The position numbers were made by a program, and so were the translations under genes. From CAVOAK01 sp965217615 (lineage in GTDB: Bacteria > Pseudomonadota > Alphaproteobacteria > UBA8366 > CAVOAK01), in contig CBDCIT010000014.1 of the NCBI GenBank assembly GCA_965217615.1, positions 124,001 to 188,000 of the forward strand: 64,000 nt of DNA, written 5' to 3'. Below are positions 44,803 through 56,587 of this stretch, piece by piece (position 1 is the first letter of the stretch; each line of letters starts with the position of its first letter). The notes under the pieces are model-generated. The model worked only from the letters and a program-made list of their open reading frames with translations. It did no database searches and was not told where the DNA came from.

Positions 44803-46135
44803 GGTCCGAGAGTAAGTCGCCGGCTTGGACGTCAACGACACGCAACCGCCGTGGTTTCAGGCGCGCGGCTTCGACAGCCCCCAGCCGTCTGAAGCTAAAT
44901 ATCGAATCCCGCAACGCTTTTGCGATAGTCTCGCTATGCTCAGCAGGCGCCACCGTTAGAAAACGGTAGATATTCTCTTGATCGAAGCGAATCGAGACAA
45001 GCCGGAACTCCAACGATCCCCGTTCGGTATCGCGTCTCGCCCATCCAATCGCGGCGTCCATACCATTGATCTCGAGCGTATGACTCTCTTTTAAGGGGAG
45101 GTCCCGTGCCCAAAGAGTGGTTAGGTAATCGAGCATTGTGCCGGTGAACTTCACCCGCGCCGCCTCAAAAATGATCGAGGTATTGCCTGGACCAGAAACG
45201 GTGACCTGATCGCGTGTTGCGCTAATGACAAAGCCTTCTGGTACGTCGAATGCGATTCGTCTGTCGGGATTTCCGAACTGACGTCCAATGACGAAACCGA
45301 TATCAGCTTGGTTGCCATAAAGCAGGCCGTTAACGGCGGATAAATACGCACCGTCGTCCGAATGCGATGCGCCTGCGCGGTTCCGCAACGCAATAATTGA
45401 TACCTGTTCAAGCCGTTCGGCGGTCAGGGGGTGGGTGGACATATGGTTCGGTCGCTGACCGTCCGACGGTGTAGCCGCAATGCTCGATTTCGTCGCGCCA
45501 TGCGCCAGCAGCGCGCGCAGCAAACTCTTCATCGCAGCCGCCGGGTAGCCTGCACGCGTAAGATAGCGGACCGCTAGTCTGTCAGCCTCAAGCTCCTGTT
45601 CACGGGAGAAGCGCCGCAGGTGGAGCGCCTTGTTTCGAAGGCCGAGGCGTTTGAGAAGGGCGCCATTGGGGTCGCAATGCAGTCGTTTGCAGAGTTCCGC
45701 CTGTGCGACGCTTAGCGTAACGCGCTGCGCTGTATGCCGAGCGTTGATATGGCCTAATTCATGCCCTAGAACGCCGGCCAACTGCGCTTCATTCATAGGG
45801 AGCGCCAATAAGCCGCGCGTCACGGAGACGTAGCCCCCTGGGGCCGCAAACGCGTTGACAATGGGTGAGTCGAGAATCGTAAACCTGTAACCCAAATCGG
45901 GCAGTTCGGTTTGGGCCGCAAGTCGCTGGCCAACCGAATCGAGATATGCCGCAAGTTCGGGGTCGTCGTAGGTTCCGCCAAATCCCAACATGATCTGAGA
46001 ATGGGCACGTTCACCGATGGCCTTTTCTTCAGCCTCCGAGACCAGCATGAAATCAAACTCACCCGTTGCAGGGTTGACCGCACAGCCAGCGGCGAAAAGC
46101 GCTGTTGCCAGCAACGCTGAACGTAAAGATTGCAT
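44803..46135 (-). pseudogene. M48 family metalloprotease lipoprotein, body of IS-split gene
   Basis: A lipoprotein signal (SALLATALFAAGC) is followed by AVNPATGEFDFMLVSEAEE, the zinc motif GHELGHINARH (HEXXH) and the third ligand region SREQELEADRLAVRYL. This is a BepA/YfgC-like periplasmic Zn protease type, involved in envelope protein quality control. The last ~47 residues are cut off by an IS630-type insertion at a CTAG site and survive at 40813-40935; as it stands the frame runs into the IS and stops at 44783. The protease domain is intact, so partial function is possible. The start at 46135 is uncertain; 46183 (GTG) is an alternative. Confidence 0.85.
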
Positions 46136-46249
46136 CAATGTGAAGTGGTGCAGGGGCATTTTCTGTAGCCGTCGGCCTTTCACGTATATTAATTGGTCTA
46201 CGCTATAATCCAGTCATACGTCGGTCGCGAGCGGCTGCCCGGTCTCGCT

Positions 46250-47725
46250 CTACCGAATGATGAGCTTGACGGACTCTCCCACAGTTGGCGCCTTGCCTTT
46301 CGAAAATCCGTTCAGAACCTCGAACCGTTCGCGTTGAAGATCGGCAAATGCCATTCGGCCCGCCAACACGCCAGCAGTGTCGCCAGCTCCGACCTTCACG
46401 ACACGGATGATCTTCCCGGATAGCGCAGCCGCCTCCGCATTGGTCAACCGTCTAAAGCTGTAGGTCGTGCGCTTCAGCGCCTCGGCGAGTGCAAATGGTG
46501 GGCGCGATGGTGTAACAAAAACAAACCGGTAGATAATCCGCGGCGGGTATCGAATGGCCACGAAGCGGATTTCTACCGGTCCCTGGTTCGATTGTTGTTC
46601 TATCCAGCCGGTTGCCGCTTCCATACCATTGATGAAAATTGTCTCGAGGTTGCTGAGGCGCGCGTTCGAGATCCACCTGCGGTCCAAGTATGCCGCCATC
46701 TCCCCGGCAAAGTCCTCTGGCGCCCGGTCAAATGCGATGGTGAATCGCTCCCGTTCGGCGCGCGCGACCACCCGCGCAGGTTGGTTGGAGAGCACAAATC
46801 CCCTCGGTACCGAGAATTCGAACCGCAAATCCTTATGTGCAAAACGCCGGCCGAGGATAAATCCCTCGTCGGCAGAACTGCCATAGGTCATTCCGTCGAT
46901 GGCATTCAAGTGCTCGCCTCGTCCAACGTACGGATTGGCAAATTTGAAGGCGTTGGCTGCAAGGATCGCTCGCTCGGTACGCTCGAGGGTGCGCGGGTGG
47001 GTTGCCGTTATGTCGAACCGATCCATGGAATTAGGTGATCGACCGGCGAGCCTCGCCTGAAGTCTGCTATGGGCGCGGAGTTTTGCAAGAAATTCTGATG
47101 CCGCTAGCGGATCGTATCCCGCCCTCGCAAGGTAGCGCACACCCAGCGTATCCGCTTCAAACTCCTGTTCGCGTGAAAACGCCGTTAGGTAAAGGCCAGC
47201 AAGCTGCCCCGCAACGTCGCTCAAGCTCGGCGTGTTGGCGACTTGACCAAGGATCGTTAGGCCGAGCTGCGCCAACATTGCTTGGCTCAGGCGTTGTGCA
47301 CTGTGGCGTGCGACGGCGTGTCCCAATTCGTGGCCAACAACAGAAGCCAGTTGGGACTCGGAGTCTGCCAGTGCGATCAGGCCGCGGGTCACATAGACGA
47401 ACCCCCCAGGCGTGGTAAATGCGTTAACGATCGGGCTGTCGAGCACAGTGAACGTGAAGGCAATGTCCGGCCGCTCACTGGCCGCGGCCAATCTGCCGCC
47501 GATGACGGCGACATAGGCGGAGACTTCTGTATCCTCGTAGACTCCGCCGAACTCCTTGACGATCTTTGGATGTTCGCGCTGCCCGATTGACCGTTCCCGG
47601 CTTTCCGAAACGACCATAAGGTCGGAGTGGCCCGTGGCCGGGTTGACGGCGCATCCCGCGACCGAGACAAGGGCGCCGCACAAGCAGGCTAAAGCGCAGA
47701 GCCGTAAGATCTTCGAGCGATTCAC
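46250..47725 (-). CDS. M48 family metalloprotease lipoprotein
   Basis: A 491-residue intact paralogue of the neighbouring split gene. A lipobox ends at SVAGC (residue 25), then AVNPATGHSDLMVVSESRE; the active site is VVGHELGHAVARHSAQR and the third zinc ligand lies in SREQEFEADTLGVRYLARAG. A C-terminal domain (about 300-491) ends GESVKLIIR. It is likely an outer-membrane-attached protease controlling envelope proteins, as BepA/LoiP do. Its start overlaps the stop of the nuclease gene by four bases, so the two are coupled. Confidence 0.92.
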   Translation of the reverse strand: MNRSKILRLCALACLCGALVSVAGCAVNPATGHSDLMVVSESRERSIGQREHPKIVKEFGGVYEDTEVSAYVAVIGGRLAAASERPDIAFTFTVLDSPIVNAFTTPGGFVYVTRGLIALADSESQLASVVGHELGHAVARHSAQRLSQAMLAQLGLTILGQVANTPSLSDVAGQLAGLYLTAFSREQEFEADTLGVRYLARAGYDPLAASEFLAKLRAHSRLQARLAGRSPNSMDRFDITATHPRTLERTERAILAANAFKFANPYVGRGEHLNAIDGMTYGSSADEGFILGRRFAHKDLRFEFSVPRGFVLSNQPARVVARAERERFTIAFDRAPEDFAGEMAAYLDRRWISNARLSNLETIFINGMEAATGWIEQQSNQGPVEIRFVAIRYPPRIIYRFVFVTPSRPPFALAEALKRTTYSFRRLTNAEAAALSGKIIRVVKVGAGDTAGVLAGRMAFADLQRERFEVLNGFSKGKAPTVGESVKLIIR

Positions 47726-48553
47726 TGTTCAAGCAGCTCGATCTGTTCGGGATGAGTTGATTCGATTGCTGGGCCATTGAACCACCGTATCCAGCCGCGC
47801 ACACGCACCCTTCGCCCTTTCAGCGTCGCCGGATCTAAACCCGCGCGGAGAAACTCCTTGAGGTTCCCCCGCCGCACACTGATCGTGAAGTCGTGGCGCC
47901 AATCCTCTTCGAAATTCACATAGGTCCAACCACGAATCGATGCCACGGTGTGAATGCGTCCTTCGACCAATTGAAAACTATCCGTGTAGCGGGGCGTCTC
48001 GCTATGGTCTCGAACTTGGTAGTAGGGGTGGGCCCAGATACCGCGCCGCGCTGCTCGAGCTTCACGTTCGATCGCAAGCATCTCGGCGACGAGTGAACGA
48101 TTGTCGGAAAAACTGTAAACCCGCGCCATACCCTGGCTGCAGCATGGCACCTTGAATCCAGGATCCGTTTTCGTCGTAGAGATGCGCAAGAATCCGGCTG
48201 TGGCGGTCCATGCGCCGCCCGCCATATGCGAGCGACAATGTCTTTCCCAACGTGAGTTCCCGAAGTGTAGCGGCGGCATCTTTGGACAGTGGCCACGCTG
48301 CGAAGTTCGGCCTGCCGAGCGGCAATTTTGGCGCCTGCAGGCCAACAAGCCGTACTTGCCGGCCCGTGTCTAGAACAAGCGTATCTCCATCGACAACTTC
48401 GATGACCCTTGCCGTTTCGCCGGGAACGAGCTGATCGCACAGCCCAATCGACGTCGCCGCAATAAGGGCGAGAGATGCGAATATTGAGGTGCGCCAAGCA
48501 GTTGGTCCAAACATCCTGACATACTGCGCTTTTCGGGCATGCCACGTCATCAT
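47722..48553 (-). pseudogene. thermonuclease-family protein, frameshifted
   Basis: Two frames together make one TNase-like protein. The first (48553 to about 48135) has a signal-like helix (FASLALIAATSIGLC), VIEVVDGDTLVLDTGRQVRL and WIQGAMLQPG; the second continues MARVYSFSDNRSLVAEMLA, ARAARRGIWAHPYY and a C-terminal OB-like domain ending HPEQIELLEQ. The shift falls at CCAGGGTATGG: one G fewer would give LQPGMARVYSF. A single homopolymer indel, real or technical, explains it. It is the first gene of the minus-strand operon with the M48 proteases. Confidence 0.82.
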
Positions 48554-48671
48554 CCGTGGTTTATCGCGGCGCGGCTTTACAACATCCGATTCAAACGCGA
48601 TAGATAGCTCGCGCCCGGCTTATTTGCAGCGTTTGGCGGCACACCATTGAGCGATCCACTATGAGTAAACC

Positions 48672-49622
48672 ATGAGTGCCGGCGACCTCTTCCCGCCCAT
48701 CGAACCGTTTGAATCCGGCCAGCTGGCCCTCGATCACCGTCATACGATGTATTGGGAGCAGTCGGGCGAACCGACCGGCGCCGCCGTTCTATTTCTTCAC
48801 GGCGGGCCTGGCGCAGGCGCGACTCCACAACATCGCCGATTTTTCGATCCGGCATGCTACAGAATTGTCATCTTCGATCAGCGTGGTGCCGGGCGCTCGA
48901 CACCGCTTGGCGAACTTGCCGACAATACGACCGCGCATCTCATCGACGATATGGAGACGCTACGCCAACATCTCGGGATCGAACGCTGGATGCTGTTCGG
49001 TGGGTCCTGGGGATCAAGTCTGGCACTCGCATATGCCGAGCAATACCCGGAGCGGTGTAGCGGTCTCGTTCTGCGCGGCATATTTCTCTGCCGGCGCCGA
49101 GAGGTCGACTGGTTTCTTAACGGCATGGGGCGGTTCTTTCCCGAAGCTTGGCGCGCATTTGTCGACTATCTGCCGCCGGAGGAGCGGGCCGACGTGCTGG
49201 GCAACTATCATCGCCGTCTGACCGATCCGAACCCCGACGTACACATGCCCGCAGCGCAGTCTTGGTCGCGCTATGAAGGCTCGTGCTCCACGCTGCTTCC
49301 CAGTGCGGAGACCGTGGCGGCGTGGAGCGCGCCGAACGCCGCTCTCGGCCTTTCCCGGATCGAGGCTCACTACTTCACCCATAATCTCTTTGTCGAGGAA
49401 GGCGTTTTGCTCGCTCGCGCCGAGAAGCTCGCGGCGATCCCCGGTGTGATCGTCCAGGGGCGCTACGATTTGGTGTGCCCGATTGCGTCCGCGGCTGAAC
49501 TTGCTGACGCTTGGCCGAACGTCGACTTTCAGATCGTGCCCGATGCGGGTCACTCGGCCATGGAACCGGGTATTCGCAAGGCCTTGGTGCGGGCGACCGA
49601 ACGCATGAAAGCGCTCGCATAG
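48672..49622 (+). CDS. pip: proline iminopeptidase (prolyl aminopeptidase)
   Basis: A 316-residue alpha/beta hydrolase of family S33. The oxyanion motif HGGPGAGATPQHRRFFDP, the DQRGAGRSTP segment, the nucleophile elbow GGSWGSSLALAYAE (Ser), the aspartate in GRYDLVCPIA and the histidine in DAGHSAMEPGI form the expected set. It removes N-terminal proline from peptides in the cytoplasm. It is divergent from the nuclease gene. Length matches the family. Confidence 0.94.
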   Translation: MSAGDLFPPIEPFESGQLALDHRHTMYWEQSGEPTGAAVLFLHGGPGAGATPQHRRFFDPACYRIVIFDQRGAGRSTPLGELADNTTAHLIDDMETLRQHLGIERWMLFGGSWGSSLALAYAEQYPERCSGLVLRGIFLCRRREVDWFLNGMGRFFPEAWRAFVDYLPPEERADVLGNYHRRLTDPNPDVHMPAAQSWSRYEGSCSTLLPSAETVAAWSAPNAALGLSRIEAHYFTHNLFVEEGVLLARAEKLAAIPGVIVQGRYDLVCPIASAAELADAWPNVDFQIVPDAGHSAMEPGIRKALVRATERMKALA

Positions 49623-49723
49623 CATTGCTGAAATTATTGCCTTGGCCCGCCGATCGCTTATGATGCGGCGCGCGTCGACAAGGGGAGGGATCCCGTAAGC
49701 GTGTTTTTCGTTTGCGATACGGT

Positions 49724-50227
49724 ATGAGACCGAGGGTTTCGATCCTCGCGCTCGACGTCCTTGCAACGGGTCTGTTCGGCCTGTTGGCGCAACCGGTTCG
49801 TGGCGATGACCCGGCCTTTCTCGCCTTTGGCGGCGGATACTTCGACATCAACGACGATAAGGACGCCGCTGAATTCCGTATCGAGTATCGCGGCGGCAAA
49901 CGGTTTTGGATCTTCAAGCCGATGGTCGGGGGCATGGCGACGAGCGATGCCGCGATCTACGGCTTTGTAGGAGTTAACGTCGACCTCTTCTTTGGCCGAC
50001 GGTTCGTACTGACGCCCAATTTTGCGGCTGGACTTTACCACGATGTCGACGGCAAGGACTTGGGCCATTCGGTCGAATTCCGCTCCGGCATCGAGCTTGC
50101 CTATCGGTTCGACAACCGTTCGCGGCTCGGTGTCGCGTTCCATCATATTTCCAACGCCAGCCTCGACGACAACAATCCGGGTACGGAAATTCTGGCGATC
50201 GTCTATTCGTTGCCGCTTGGCGAGTAA
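49724..50227 (+). CDS. acyloxyacyl hydrolase, PagL-like lipid A 3-O-deacylase
   Basis: A 167-residue outer-membrane beta-barrel type protein with an N-terminal signal-like segment (LALDVLATGLFGLLAQPVRG). The C-terminal motif AFHHISNASLDDNNPGTE carries the His and Ser of PagL, and alternating beta strands end in IVYSLPL with a near-terminal aromatic. PagL removes an acyl chain from lipid A. Sequence similarity beyond the motif is modest, so substrate is inferred. The ATG at 49724 has no strong ribosome site. Confidence 0.75.
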   Translation: MRPRVSILALDVLATGLFGLLAQPVRGDDPAFLAFGGGYFDINDDKDAAEFRIEYRGGKRFWIFKPMVGGMATSDAAIYGFVGVNVDLFFGRRFVLTPNFAAGLYHDVDGKDLGHSVEFRSGIELAYRFDNRSRLGVAFHHISNASLDDNNPGTEILAIVYSLPLGE

Positions 50228-50317
50228 CGCGTCGTCGCAATGGCGTGGTGTGGAGCTTCCTGCGGCCCGCTCAGAACTTGTACATCGTGTTATGATGCGT
50301 GACTTTCGTCACTATTT

Positions 50318-50394
50318 GCGCCCGTAGCTCAGTCGGATAGAGCGCAGGATTCCTAATCCTGGGGTCGTGGGTTCGAATCCCGCCGGGCGCGCCA
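50318..50394 (+). tRNA. tRNA-Arg (anticodon CCT)
   Basis: A 77-nt cloverleaf: acceptor GCGCCCG with CGGGCGC, D-arm GCTC-AGTCGGATA-GAGC, anticodon stem CAGGA/TCCTG with loop TTCCTAA (anticodon CCT, reading AGG), T-arm GTGGG-TTCGAAT-CCCGC and encoded CCA. Confidence 0.96.
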
Positions 50395-50490
50395 CGATTT
50401 CCGATTTTGACCAGAAGCGAACGATTTCCCGACTCACATCCCTAGTTGACGATAACATTGCCGTCTCAACCATCTGAACGGAGCAGCCCG

Positions 50491-51033
50491 ATGCCGCTTT
50501 CGATTTATCAGACCTCGGTTCCCATCTTCGTCCAGATATTAGGCGGCCTAACGGGCATACTCGACAAGGCTGAGGCGATTTGTGCAGAGCACGAAATCGA
50601 CGAAAGCGTACTTCTCCAGATGCGCGTTTATCCCAAAATGTTTCATATGGCGCTCCAGGTCAAAACCACTCTCTTCCATTCGGGTGGAGCGGTCGCCCGA
50701 TTAATCGGCAACGACGTACCCGACTATTTCGGCGGCGACGAGTCGAGCTTCTCGGTTCTCAAAAAGCAAATCGCCGAGGCGCTTGAATTTATCCAAGGTG
50801 TAAAGCCGGAACAGTTTGAAGGCAGCAAAAGCCGCCAGATCGAGTTCAAAACGTACGCAATTCACTTCTCAGGTCAGACCTTTCTCCTCCATTTCGCAAT
50901 CCCGCAGCTATTATTTCACACCGTGATGGCGTACGACATTCTGCGCAGCGTCTGGCTCGATGTTGGCAAGCGCGAATTTTTTTCGAAATTCCGACCTGAG
51001 TCTTTCCCCGCGGTGCAGTCGCCCCACCATTAA
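50491..51033 (+). CDS. DUF1993 domain protein
   Basis: A 180-residue protein with the DUF1993 pattern: SIYQTSVPIFVQILGGLTGIL at the N-terminus, MRVYPKMFHMALQVKT, then QLLFHTVMAYDILR. The family is helical, DinB-like in fold, and of unknown function. I start at ATG 50491, preceded by CGGAGCAG; an earlier in-frame codon at 50446 has no site. It stands alone after tRNA-Arg. Confidence 0.85.
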   Translation: MPLSIYQTSVPIFVQILGGLTGILDKAEAICAEHEIDESVLLQMRVYPKMFHMALQVKTTLFHSGGAVARLIGNDVPDYFGGDESSFSVLKKQIAEALEFIQGVKPEQFEGSKSRQIEFKTYAIHFSGQTFLLHFAIPQLLFHTVMAYDILRSVWLDVGKREFFSKFRPESFPAVQSPHH

Positions 51034-51099
51034 TTCCCGAACGATATTCGGGTGAGTATGCGACACACTGCGGCCAAATGAATCCAGTGAGGTGCAGTC

Positions 51100-51675
51100 A
51101 TGGTTGACAGGCTTGGCATGGACCCTGCCCGAATCGAACGCCTCCGCAGCCCGGAGCGGCTCGAGTATTTCCATCCCGACCGAATCTGGAACATCCTTAA
51201 CCCGGTTCCCGAGTGTACGCTGATCGATATCGGCACCGGGGTCGGTTTCGTCGCGCTGCCCTTTGCAGTGCGATACCCAGCGGCCAAAGTCTATGGCTGC
51301 GATATTCTCGCTGGCATGATCGACCTGCTGCGGCAAGACGCGGACGCGCAAGGCCTCGGCAATGTTGAGGGCATCGTCATGACGCCAAACACGATCGACT
51401 TGCCCGATGGTGTGGCGGATCTGGTTGTGATGACGCAGCTCCACCATGAGTTGGACACGCCGGAGCTACTCCTCGCGGAGTGCAAACGTCTTCTCGCCAC
51501 CGGGGGCGTGGTCGCCATCATCGATTGGAAGGATGAGGAAAATGGCAAGAGCCCGCCAGCGGGGCGCCGCGTTCCCGAAGCACACATGCGCAGTCAATTG
51601 GATGGCGCAGGATTTTCCGATCTAGAGCGTCACGACGTGTACGAGTTCCACACGTTTCTAACCGGTAGGGCATAA
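51100..51675 (+). CDS. class I SAM-dependent methyltransferase
   Basis: A 191-residue methyltransferase. The SAM loop is LIDIGTGVGFVALPFA, then the acidic VYGCDILAGMIDLL, and DLVVMTQLHHELDTPELLLAE as motif IV-like region. The substrate is unknown; UbiE-like small-molecule methylation is one option. It lies 67 bases downstream of the DUF1993 gene. Confidence 0.88.
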   Translation: MVDRLGMDPARIERLRSPERLEYFHPDRIWNILNPVPECTLIDIGTGVGFVALPFAVRYPAAKVYGCDILAGMIDLLRQDADAQGLGNVEGIVMTPNTIDLPDGVADLVVMTQLHHELDTPELLLAECKRLLATGGVVAIIDWKDEENGKSPPAGRRVPEAHMRSQLDGAGFSDLERHDVYEFHTFLTGRA

Positions 51676-51769
51676 ACATTGGGCCATCGAAGCGGCGTCC
51701 GATCCTCGTGCCATAACTGACATTCCTAAGGCGATGTTCGTATGTGATCTGTAGCGGACACTTGCCTCG

Positions 51770-52108
51770 ATGGACTTCGCCATCGATGCCATCTATCTGT
51801 TCGGGTCGATGATCCACTTGTACCACCTCTGGCGTGGTGAACTACCACTGCCAAACGTATTCTGGAACTGGGCTGTTTTTGGCGGCCTCATTATCAATGC
51901 TGCTTCCAGTGGGCTCTTTCTTTTCCTCGTCATGGCGGATCGCCCAATCTTCGCTTTGCTTGCCGGATACGTTCCCTCCCTACCGTATAATGTTTTGGTT
52001 TCTGTCGGCGTATGGCGTTCTGCGAACCGATACTCGGGCGAACCTCACTGGGCCGACGTTGCGCGAATCGTAACGATCGTCGCCATGATATTGCTCAGCA
52101 TTACCTGA
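51770..52108 (+). CDS. small integral membrane protein, unknown
   Basis: A 112-residue hydrophobic protein with about four predicted helices (AIDAIYLFGSMIHLYHLW, VFGGLIINAASSGLFLFLVM, ILALLAGYVPSLPY-like region, ARIVTIVAMILLSIT). I recognise no family. Coding character is supported by good codon use and the absence of a competing gene. It lies between the methyltransferase gene and the convergent RidA gene. Confidence 0.6.
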   Translation: MDFAIDAIYLFGSMIHLYHLWRGELPLPNVFWNWAVFGGLIINAASSGLFLFLVMADRPIFALLAGYVPSLPYNVLVSVGVWRSANRYSGEPHWADVARIVTIVAMILLSIT

Positions 52109-52153
52109 GAGGCGCCCCCGTTTCATCAGGGTGGCCACGCACCATTTGGGCGA

Positions 52154-52540
52154 TCACTCCTTGGCGGCGATGGCGTCCACCTCGATCAAGAGCTCGGGCA
52201 GCGCAAGGCCTTTGACGATCAGCAGCGTATTGGGCGGCACGACATTGCCAAGCGCCTTCCTCTGGATATCGCGATGCGCAAGTTTGTCGTCGGGATCGAC
52301 GAGAAAGACGGTCGTCTTAACCAGATTGTCGAAAGTCAGTCCGCATTCCTTCAAGATCTGCTTGAGGTTGGAATAGACGAGCTCAGCCTGTTCCGTGAAG
52401 TCCTTGCCAATGGTGCCGTCAGGGTGGATTCCGGTTCGGCCGGCCAGGTGATAAAAGCGCGCGCCCGGCTCGGTTTCGGCGACATGGGAGTAGCGCCCAC
52501 CGGGCGATACCACGCCTTTGACGTCATATCGTTTCACCAT
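52154..52540 (-). CDS. RidA family protein
   Basis: A 128-residue member of the YjgF/YER057c/UK114 family, which hydrolyses reactive enamine/imine intermediates. Typical segments are YHLAGRTGIHPDGTIG, EQAELVYSNLKQILKECG and VKTTVFLVDPDD. RidA proper has a catalytic arginine near the end (R105); here the motif region NVVPPNTLLIVKGLALPELLIEVDA lacks it, so it belongs to another Rid subfamily. The ATG at 52540 has AAGGAG 9 bases upstream; a longer frame to 52639 lacks a site. Confidence 0.88.
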   Translation of the reverse strand: MVKRYDVKGVVSPGGRYSHVAETEPGARFYHLAGRTGIHPDGTIGKDFTEQAELVYSNLKQILKECGLTFDNLVKTTVFLVDPDDKLAHRDIQRKALGNVVPPNTLLIVKGLALPELLIEVDAIAAKE

Positions 52541-52966
52541 CTTTGAAATTCTCCTTGGTTGACGATTTCTGGAACACCGATTGCGCCCGTAGAGCGGCGA
52601 GGCTGCCTCCGGTTCTGCATCAGCACTGACAACGATCATTGCCGGTATTACCGGATTTCAGTCCTTCCTGTGAAAATTCTCTGTCCCAACTTTTGCTTAC
52701 CGAGCCTCCAGATTTAGCAGTTGGACCAGCAGCCAAATCTGTCCATGCCGAACTACGCCCCAATTTCACGAGAATTGAAATTCAGCGACCATTCAATCTC
52801 AGTTAAACCCGACAAGCCCTGGAGATTGCCATGCGATGTCCTAGGCTGCAGCCAAATGGACTCGCTCAGCCGAAATTGCTATTGCTTCCGGCTAGAAGCA
52901 GGCCCTATTTGGGGAATGTCGGCTAATCAGAGTGGAAAAACTCAGAACACGAGGGGAGAAACCACA
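52541..52966 (+). other. 426-bp intergenic region upstream of katG
   Basis: No gene is supported. The katG frame is open upstream to 52721 but the extra 82 codons show no catalase homology and lack a ribosome site. The region should contain the promoters of katG and the divergent RidA gene; I see no clear OxyR or Fur site by eye. Confidence 0.5.
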
Positions 52967-55153
<2,187 letters not shown>

Positions 55154-55286
55154 GCCCAGCGGAAGGTCTTCGAGGGCTTCTAGATTGGGTTGGTCCCCTT
55201 ATCGGAGGAGCAATTGCAGCTCTTGTTTACAAGCACGTATTCATGAGCAACGGGCAGCAAAGCGAGTAGACTAACGCGCGAGATCG

Positions 55287-55322
55287 CAGCGGCCCCACGG
55301 ATGATGCTCTGTGGGGCCGCTG
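55287..55322 (+). terminator. rho-independent terminator after katG
   Basis: A perfect 12-bp stem, CAGCGGCCCCAC (55287-55298) with GTGGGGCCGCTG (55311-55322), a 12-base loop and a TTTGTATT tail. It separates katG from the rubrerythrin gene, whose promoter must lie within the next 80 bases. Confidence 0.8.
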
Positions 55323-55404
55323 TTTGTATTCGGGTAGGGTTTGGTAAGCAAGTCTCGGTTCGCCTGTTTGAAACTTCAATATGCGGGGTTGCGGGAGAAA
55401 GGAT

Positions 55405-55824
55405 ATGCCATCGCCTAAAGGCACTAGGACTGCAGGCAATTTGAAAGAAGCGTTCGCCAAGGAAGCCCGAGCAAACCGCCGTTATCTCTACTTCGCCGAA
55501 AAGGCGAATATTGAAGGCTATCACGATATCTCCGACGTATTCCGATCCACAGCCAATCGCAAGACCGGCCATGCACATGGGCATCTGGAATTCTTGGAAG
55601 AAGTCGGTGACCCCGATACAGGTGCACCGATCGGCACCACTCCAGAGAACCTAAGGGCCGCTGTGGCGGGCGACGCAAATGCATCTGCAGACGTGTATCC
55701 CGGCATGGCCAAGACGGCACGGGACGAAGGGTTTGACGAAATTGCGGACTGGTTTGAAACCCTTGCGAAAGCAAAGAAAACGGAAGACGCACGTTTTCGG
55801 AAGGCGCTCGATACACTCGAGTGA
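55405..55824 (+). CDS. rubrerythrin family protein
   Basis: A 139-residue four-helix diiron protein. The E-x-x-H type ligands are seen in LKEAFAKEARANRRYLYFAE, RKTGHAHGHLEFLEEVG and AKTARDEGFDEIADWFETLA. The C-terminal rubredoxin domain is absent, as in short rubrerythrin forms. It likely reduces peroxide, in line with katG upstream. The ATG at 55405 follows GGGAGAAAGG. Confidence 0.87.
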   Translation: MPSPKGTRTAGNLKEAFAKEARANRRYLYFAEKANIEGYHDISDVFRSTANRKTGHAHGHLEFLEEVGDPDTGAPIGTTPENLRAAVAGDANASADVYPGMAKTARDEGFDEIADWFETLAKAKKTEDARFRKALDTLE

Positions 55825-56161
55825 GGACGCATAGCTGCGAGCAGACTCTCATTTGCCAGATCCGTTAGGGTTCGCTTTTGGCTATCGGCGAATGTTCGAG
55901 CGAATACGTTCAGCCAAACCGCAAATGATCGCTTTCTCTTCCCGCCCGGCCCACCGGCACTTGCAAAGGTCTTGTGAACATAAACCTCTGATATAGATGA
56001 AATATATGGACAGCTTGCGCGGACACTCGCTACCTTGTGAAGTGGCATTCCGCACCGTGACTGGAGTTTTGATGCCCGTTGGCGATTGCGTCAAATACAC
56101 TTCACTGGGCCGAGAGAACTCAATCGCTTTTTCATGAAAACAGCAGCATTGGAGGAGGAAT
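55825..56161 (+). other. 337-bp intergenic region
   Basis: No supported gene. A 46-codon open frame at 55997-56137 (MKYMDSLRGH start) has no ribosome site and no recognised family. GGAGGAGG just before 56162 is the ribosome site of the next gene. Confidence 0.4.
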
Positions 56162-56464
56162 ATGGCCAACCTTCGCATCGTCTATTGGCATGACATCCCA
56201 GCCCATGTGGTGGTGAACGAGGGAAAAGAGTCGGCCAGGCGCCAACTCGCACAGCGTTTTCAGGCAGCCATCGATGAGGCGGCCATGCGTTCGGGCGAGC
56301 AAGATATGGACGACTACATGAAGGCGTGGCGGAAAGGCGATCCAGAATCTTGCGGTGATGATCTAGAGGCGGAAGCCGAGGCTGCTGTGACTCGTTTAGA
56401 GGCCGAATATGACAAAGCCCGTCTGAGCGGCCTGATCGCTGCGGGCGGAACGAAGACGCCATGA
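56162..56464 (+). CDS. Virulence_fact (PF13769-type) small protein
   Basis: A 100-residue protein starting LRIVYWHDIPAHVVVNEGK, the signature of the alphaproteobacterial 'virulence factor' family, continuing LAQRFQAAIDEAAMRSG and YMKAWRKGDP. Family members usually occur in corrinoid/one-carbon methyl transfer clusters; here none is nearby. Function is unknown. A strong GGAGGAGG ribosome site lies 6 bases before the ATG. Confidence 0.8.
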   Translation: MANLRIVYWHDIPAHVVVNEGKESARRQLAQRFQAAIDEAAMRSGEQDMDDYMKAWRKGDPESCGDDLEAEAEAAVTRLEAEYDKARLSGLIAAGGTKTP

Positions 56465-56587
56465 TATCGGCCGACCCATCGATTCGCCAAGCTCATCGAC
56501 AGGTGTCGGGTTGGCGCGCCAAAGTGCGCGGTGCGCGAGTCACATGAGTCTCCGGTACCCCCGACGCGACAAAGCGGCAAATTAGGG

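Noticed and set aside
55997..56137. 46-codon frame MKYMDSLRGH...
   Set aside because: No Shine-Dalgarno and no recognised relatives; not enough to call a gene.
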